A stretch of 64,000 bases of DNA from Exiguobacterium aestuarii (GTDB taxonomy: Bacteria > Bacillota > Bacilli > Exiguobacteriales > Exiguobacteriaceae): contig NZ_JAIVAC010000001.1 of NCBI RefSeq assembly GCF_020171655.1, positions 1,488,001 to 1,552,000 on the forward strand. The letters are read 5' to 3'. Each line of letters opens with the position of its first letter. Positions within the stretch are counted from its first letter, which is position 1. Below are positions 61,126 through 64,000 of the stretch, piece by piece. Position numbers and translations under genes: made by a program. Below the pieces are notes generated by a model. That model made no database searches and was not told where the DNA came from. It saw only the letters and a list, made by a program, of their open reading frames with translations.

Positions 61126-61521
61126 TCATACCTCATGCTCTTTCACAAGCACACGAAAACGCGGTCGGACGGTCAATTCGATTGACGTCACGGTCCGCTT
61201 ACGGTCTTCCGCGAGAACGATCAACAGCTCCGCATGGTCACGTCGGTCTTCTAAGATTTCGACCTTACTGACGGTCCGAAGCAATTGGTAGTAAAGGAGT
61301 TCCCCGTCCCGGTCTTTCACATTGATTTCAAACTCGTGATAGCTCGGCGAAATTTTAAAGTAGAACGTCTCCTCTTTATTGGTGAATCGAAAAATCGACT
61401 CGTCATAATAAAATGGTAACGTCGAATCCATCCGTTTCGGTTCGACTGTACAAAATGCAGACAGTACGATTTCGTCCGGGAATAACGCCCCCTCATGTTT
61501 ATTGAATTGCCACCCTTTCAT
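61126..61521 (-). CDS. hypothetical protein (131 aa)
   Basis: No family recognised. The sequence is beta-strand-rich (FRFTNKEETFYFKISPSYHEFEIN, ELTVRPRFRVLVKEHEV) and has no signal peptide or membrane helix. It starts MKGWQFNKHEGALFP after a GGGATTGGG-type site. It sits alone between the C39-like gene and the ABC-2 exporter, pointing away from the latter. Confidence 0.6.
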   Translation of the reverse strand: MKGWQFNKHEGALFPDEIVLSAFCTVEPKRMDSTLPFYYDESIFRFTNKEETFYFKISPSYHEFEINVKDRDGELLYYQLLRTVSKVEILEDRRDHAELLIVLAEDRKRTVTSIELTVRPRFRVLVKEHEV

Positions 61522-61665
61522 CCCAATCCCTCATTTCAACACAATAATTATCTGAATAATTAGATTATTACACATTTTCATAAATCCGGACAGGTATATT
61601 CGTGACAATCCACGAACACCTATATGTAGAATGATGAGTCTTTCACATGAGAAAGGAGTACATCT

Positions 61666-62598
61666 ATGTCGATCATCTCGCTCGATCATGTTACGAAACG
61701 GTTCGGTGACACCATCGCCTTGAACGACCTTAGTCTGAAGGTCGAAGAAGGCGAACTGTTCGGCCTCCTCGGTCCGAACGGTGCCGGTAAGACAACGGCC
61801 ATTTCTGTCATGTTGAATCTATACGAGGCGGATTCGGGATCCATTCGCATCTTTGGACAATCGATGCCAAAAGACGAACTGTCCATCAAGCGACGTGTCG
61901 GGATCGTCCCGCAGCACGTCTCCGTCTATGACCAACTGACCGTGTATGAAAACATTCAATTCTTCGCTGAATTATACGGATTCAGTCCAAAGGAAGCGCG
62001 ACAAAAGACCGAGGCCGCGATTGCGTTCGTCGAACTCGATGCCCATCAAAAGAAACGCCCACCAGAACTGTCCGGCGGTCTTCTCCGCCGCCTCAACATC
62101 GCATGCGGAATCGTGCATGAACCGGAACTCATCTTCATGGATGAGCCGACCGTCGCCATCGACCCGCAATCACGAAACACGATCTTAGAGAATATCCGTG
62201 AACTGAACCGTCGTGGTGCCACCATCATCTATACGTCACACTACATGGAAGAGGTCGAGCTGCTCTGCGACCGTATCGCCATCGTCGACGAAGGAAAAAT
62301 CATCGCTGAAGGGACACAAGATGAGCTGAAAGACCGCGTCATGACGCTCGAGACAGCCCGCATCAAAGTTGATGCGCTTACCCCGCACCTGCTCGAACGG
62401 CTCGATGCACTCGACCACGTCCAAAAAGTGCAATATGAGGAACCGTATATCGAAGTGTCGCTCGATAAAGATACGCCGCTCGCTCCGCTCCTGGATACGC
62501 TTCATCAGGAGCATGTTCACTTCACGTCCATCACGGTCGACCGTCCTTCCCTCAATACCGTCTTTTTGGCATTGACCGGGAAGACGCTCCGGGAATAG
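61666..62598 (+). CDS. ABC transporter ATP-binding protein (ABC-2 exporter)
   Basis: A 310-residue ATPase with Walker A GLLGPNGAGKTTAI (about 34-47), signature LSGGLLRRLNIACGI (about 138), Walker B LIFMDEPTVAIDP and H-loop TSHYMEEVE; the C-terminal ~90 residues form a regulatory tail (ARIKVDALTP...). This subgroup serves ABC-2 permeases for drug, antibiotic or Na+ export. The permease begins 11 bases after its stop, with AGGAGGT. The start follows GAAAGGAG. Upstream, TTCGTG/CACGAA (61600-61617) is an inverted repeat of unknown role. Confidence 0.93.
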   Translation: MSIISLDHVTKRFGDTIALNDLSLKVEEGELFGLLGPNGAGKTTAISVMLNLYEADSGSIRIFGQSMPKDELSIKRRVGIVPQHVSVYDQLTVYENIQFFAELYGFSPKEARQKTEAAIAFVELDAHQKKRPPELSGGLLRRLNIACGIVHEPELIFMDEPTVAIDPQSRNTILENIRELNRRGATIIYTSHYMEEVELLCDRIAIVDEGKIIAEGTQDELKDRVMTLETARIKVDALTPHLLERLDALDHVQKVQYEEPYIEVSLDKDTPLAPLLDTLHQEHVHFTSITVDRPSLNTVFLALTGKTLRE

Positions 62599-62609
62599 GA
62601 GGTCCTTTC

Positions 62610-63743
62610 ATGTGGACATTTATCAAATATGATGTGAAACAGCGGCTCCGGGATCGTGCGACACTTTTTTGGATGCTCCTCTTCCCGCTCATCCTCATTT
62701 TCGGACTCGGGACGATGCTATCGACCGTCTTCAGTGACACGTTCAAACTCCCCGTCACGAACGTCGCGTACGTCGAAGCTTCAACCGACCAGTATCGAGA
62801 ACCGCTCGAGAACTTTTTGAACGACGAAGACATTCAGGCGTTCATCCGCCTCGTCCCTTATGAAGACATCGCGTCAGCCGAGCAAGGTGTGAACGATGGG
62901 GATGCAGACGTGATCTTACGGCTCGACGGCAGTGACATTACGTTGTTATACGAAGAGCCGACGACCGTCGAGTTTGACGTCCTTGAAGCCATTCTCGGTC
63001 AGTATACGGCAATCGCCAACCAACAGATTACGCTCGCGGAGTCCGGTCTTTCGGCCCCGTATGAGAATGAGGCGTGGCTTGATACAGAAAGCGTCGATTT
63101 AGCGGGACGGACCCCGACGTCGCTCGAATATTTCACCGTCACCATCTCCATCATGACCGCTCTGTTCGGGTCGTTTTATATCACAGCGATGGCACGGGAA
63201 GAACAACCGAATATCGGCAGCTATTTACGGATTCAAGCCGCTCCTGTCCGAACGGTCCAATATCGGCTCGCACGGACGTTCAGCCGCTACGTCATCATTT
63301 TGCTTCAGCTCATCCTGTTGTTCTGGTTCAGTCATTTCGTCTATCGGACGTTTGATTTGGCAAATGTCCAGTTCGGTTATTTGATTCTCGCCTGGCTCGC
63401 CTTGACCGCGTACGGGGTCGCCATCGGGTTTGTCATCGTCAACCTGCCGAAGTTGAGTACGACGACGAAAGATGCGGTCGTCAACGGCTTCGTTGCCATC
63501 ATCATGATTTTATCAGGGGGCTACGTTCCCGGATTCGATCAAGTGACGCTGAACTATGCGCCATGGGCCGCGTATGTGTTCATGCCGATTTTCATGCGCG
63601 ACGGGATGCTGGCCGTCATGCTTCGGGGAGGCGACATGAGCGTCTATTGGGAAAGCCTCGGTTTACTCGGGGTCCATCTGCTGATCTTCATCGTACTCAG
63701 CTATCTTCTATCGAAAGGGGTGAGGCGCCATGGTACTCATTAG
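62610..63743 (+). CDS. ABC-2 permease with large extracytoplasmic loop
   Basis: A 377-residue permease. TM1 (about 20-45) is followed by a ~125-residue extracytoplasmic region, then five more transmembrane helices (about 175-365) including FGSFYITAMAREEQPNIGSYL, a typical ABC-2 coupling helix. This is the YhgE/Pip-like/ABC2_membrane_3 layout of Firmicute exporters. It overlaps the next permease gene by 14 bases and is thus probably one half of a heterodimeric permease. Confidence 0.9.
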   Translation: MWTFIKYDVKQRLRDRATLFWMLLFPLILIFGLGTMLSTVFSDTFKLPVTNVAYVEASTDQYREPLENFLNDEDIQAFIRLVPYEDIASAEQGVNDGDADVILRLDGSDITLLYEEPTTVEFDVLEAILGQYTAIANQQITLAESGLSAPYENEAWLDTESVDLAGRTPTSLEYFTVTISIMTALFGSFYITAMAREEQPNIGSYLRIQAAPVRTVQYRLARTFSRYVIILLQLILLFWFSHFVYRTFDLANVQFGYLILAWLALTAYGVAIGFVIVNLPKLSTTTKDAVVNGFVAIIMILSGGYVPGFDQVTLNYAPWAAYVFMPIFMRDGMLAVMLRGGDMSVYWESLGLLGVHLLIFIVLSYLLSKGVRRHGTH

Positions 63744-64000
63744 GCACGTCGCCAAACGGATGCTCCGAAAGAAAGGGCTCTGGGTATTCACGTTTGTCTC
63801 GATGTTCGGGTTTGCGCTCATCCTCTCCTTCGTAGGGGGGACGTCGAGTCTCAATGCGTCGATTGGCATTGTCGATGAGGACGGGGATATTCTCGCCGAG
63901 CGCCTCATCGAAGAAGCCGAACGTTTCGGTCGCGTCACCATGCTTGAGACGAGTGGCGAAGATGTCTTGTTAGAAGGAGAAGACATCGTGCTTCTCATTC
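63730..64000 (+). CDS. second ABC-2 permease, cut by the right edge
   Basis: The first 90 codons are open to the edge of the window. The product begins MVLIRHVAKRMLRKKGLW, followed by a transmembrane segment FVSMFGFALILSFVGG and the start of an extracytoplasmic region (IGIVDEDGDILAERLIEEA), the same layout as the preceding permease. The ATG at 63730 has GGGGTGAGG just upstream and overlaps the end of the previous gene. It is probably the other half of the exporter. Confidence 0.85.
   Translation, partial: MVLIRHVAKRMLRKKGLWVFTFVSMFGFALILSFVGGTSSLNASIGIVDEDGDILAERLIEEAERFGRVTMLETSGEDVLLEGEDIVLLI

Noticed and set aside
1-64000. CRISPR arrays, prophage, insertion sequences, tRNA or rRNA genes
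   Set aside because: No spaced repeat arrays, transposase or integrase frames, or tRNA-like or rRNA sequence were seen in the read-through. A tRNA scan was not possible.

Overview
The window looks like a stretch of chromosome from a Firmicute of the Bacillales, most likely an Exiguobacterium. This is inferred from the mid-range GC, the strong AGGAGG ribosome binding sites with some TTG and GTG starts, CcpA-type cre boxes, a ribDEBAH operon behind an FMN riboswitch, the gatCAB-dagK-rlmCD order shared with Bacillus, a stand-alone bacterial NO synthase and an arsRDA(IscA-like)B operon ending in a CoA-disulfide reductase/rhodanese fusion. I see no rRNA, tRNA, insertion sequence, prophage or CRISPR array. 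Nearly all genes are closely packed and many are separated by clear Rho-independent terminators.

Layout. 0-6 kb (minus strand): an alpha/beta hydrolase, an M14-like peptidase, a small membrane protein, and a likely operon of ECF sigma factor, membrane-anchored partner, SIMPL protein, membrane protein and flavodoxin. 6-11 kb: acetyltransferases, tRNA dihydrouridine synthase, a TmrB-like ATPase and a four-gene cluster led by a RibD-C-like reductase. 10.9-16.6 kb: rlmCD, dagK and gatB-A-C on the minus strand. 16.8-24.4 kb: a chemoreceptor, Na+/alanine symporter, Bcp peroxiredoxin, a lipoprotein, glutamate semialdehyde dehydrogenase and a GAF-HD-GYP protein. 24.5-29 kb: riboflavin operon with its riboswitch, then uppP. 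29-33 kb: an AT-rich intergenic stretch with a candidate short RNA, a homing-endonuclease-repeat protein, a diguanylate cyclase, a 29-residue membrane peptide and a DegV/FakB protein. 33-37 kb: a MacB-type ABC exporter and a DUF4261 protein. 37-42.7 kb: LtrA, GNAT, DUF5996, a CDGSH/Fer4 protein, thioredoxin, a second DegV, an RDD protein and NO synthase. 42.7-48.7 kb: a PAS-GGDEF-EAL protein and a secreted type I pullulanase. 49-55 kb: the arsenic operon. 55-64 kb: SulP transporter with UspA, an YxlEFG-like ABC unit, a secreted C39-like peptidase with cell-wall-binding repeats, and a second ABC-2 exporter cut by the right edge.

Themes. Carbon catabolite control is suggested by cre-like sites at the pullulanase gene (two, one over the promoter and one just inside the transcript), the glutamate semialdehyde dehydrogenase and the alanine symporter. 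Cyclic-di-GMP turnover is represented by three separate proteins. Fatty-acid handling may be linked through a FapR-like box upstream of one degV/fakB gene. The arsenic operon combines sensing (ArsR), metallochaperone (ArsD), ATPase (ArsA), an Fe-S/IscA-like protein, pump (ArsB) and a thiol-disulfide enzyme. The least explained pieces are the 54-nt hairpin transcript at 29190-29243, the stand-alone repeat protein next to it, the altered CDGSH motif, the IscA-like ars gene and the sigma/SIMPL/flavodoxin operon.
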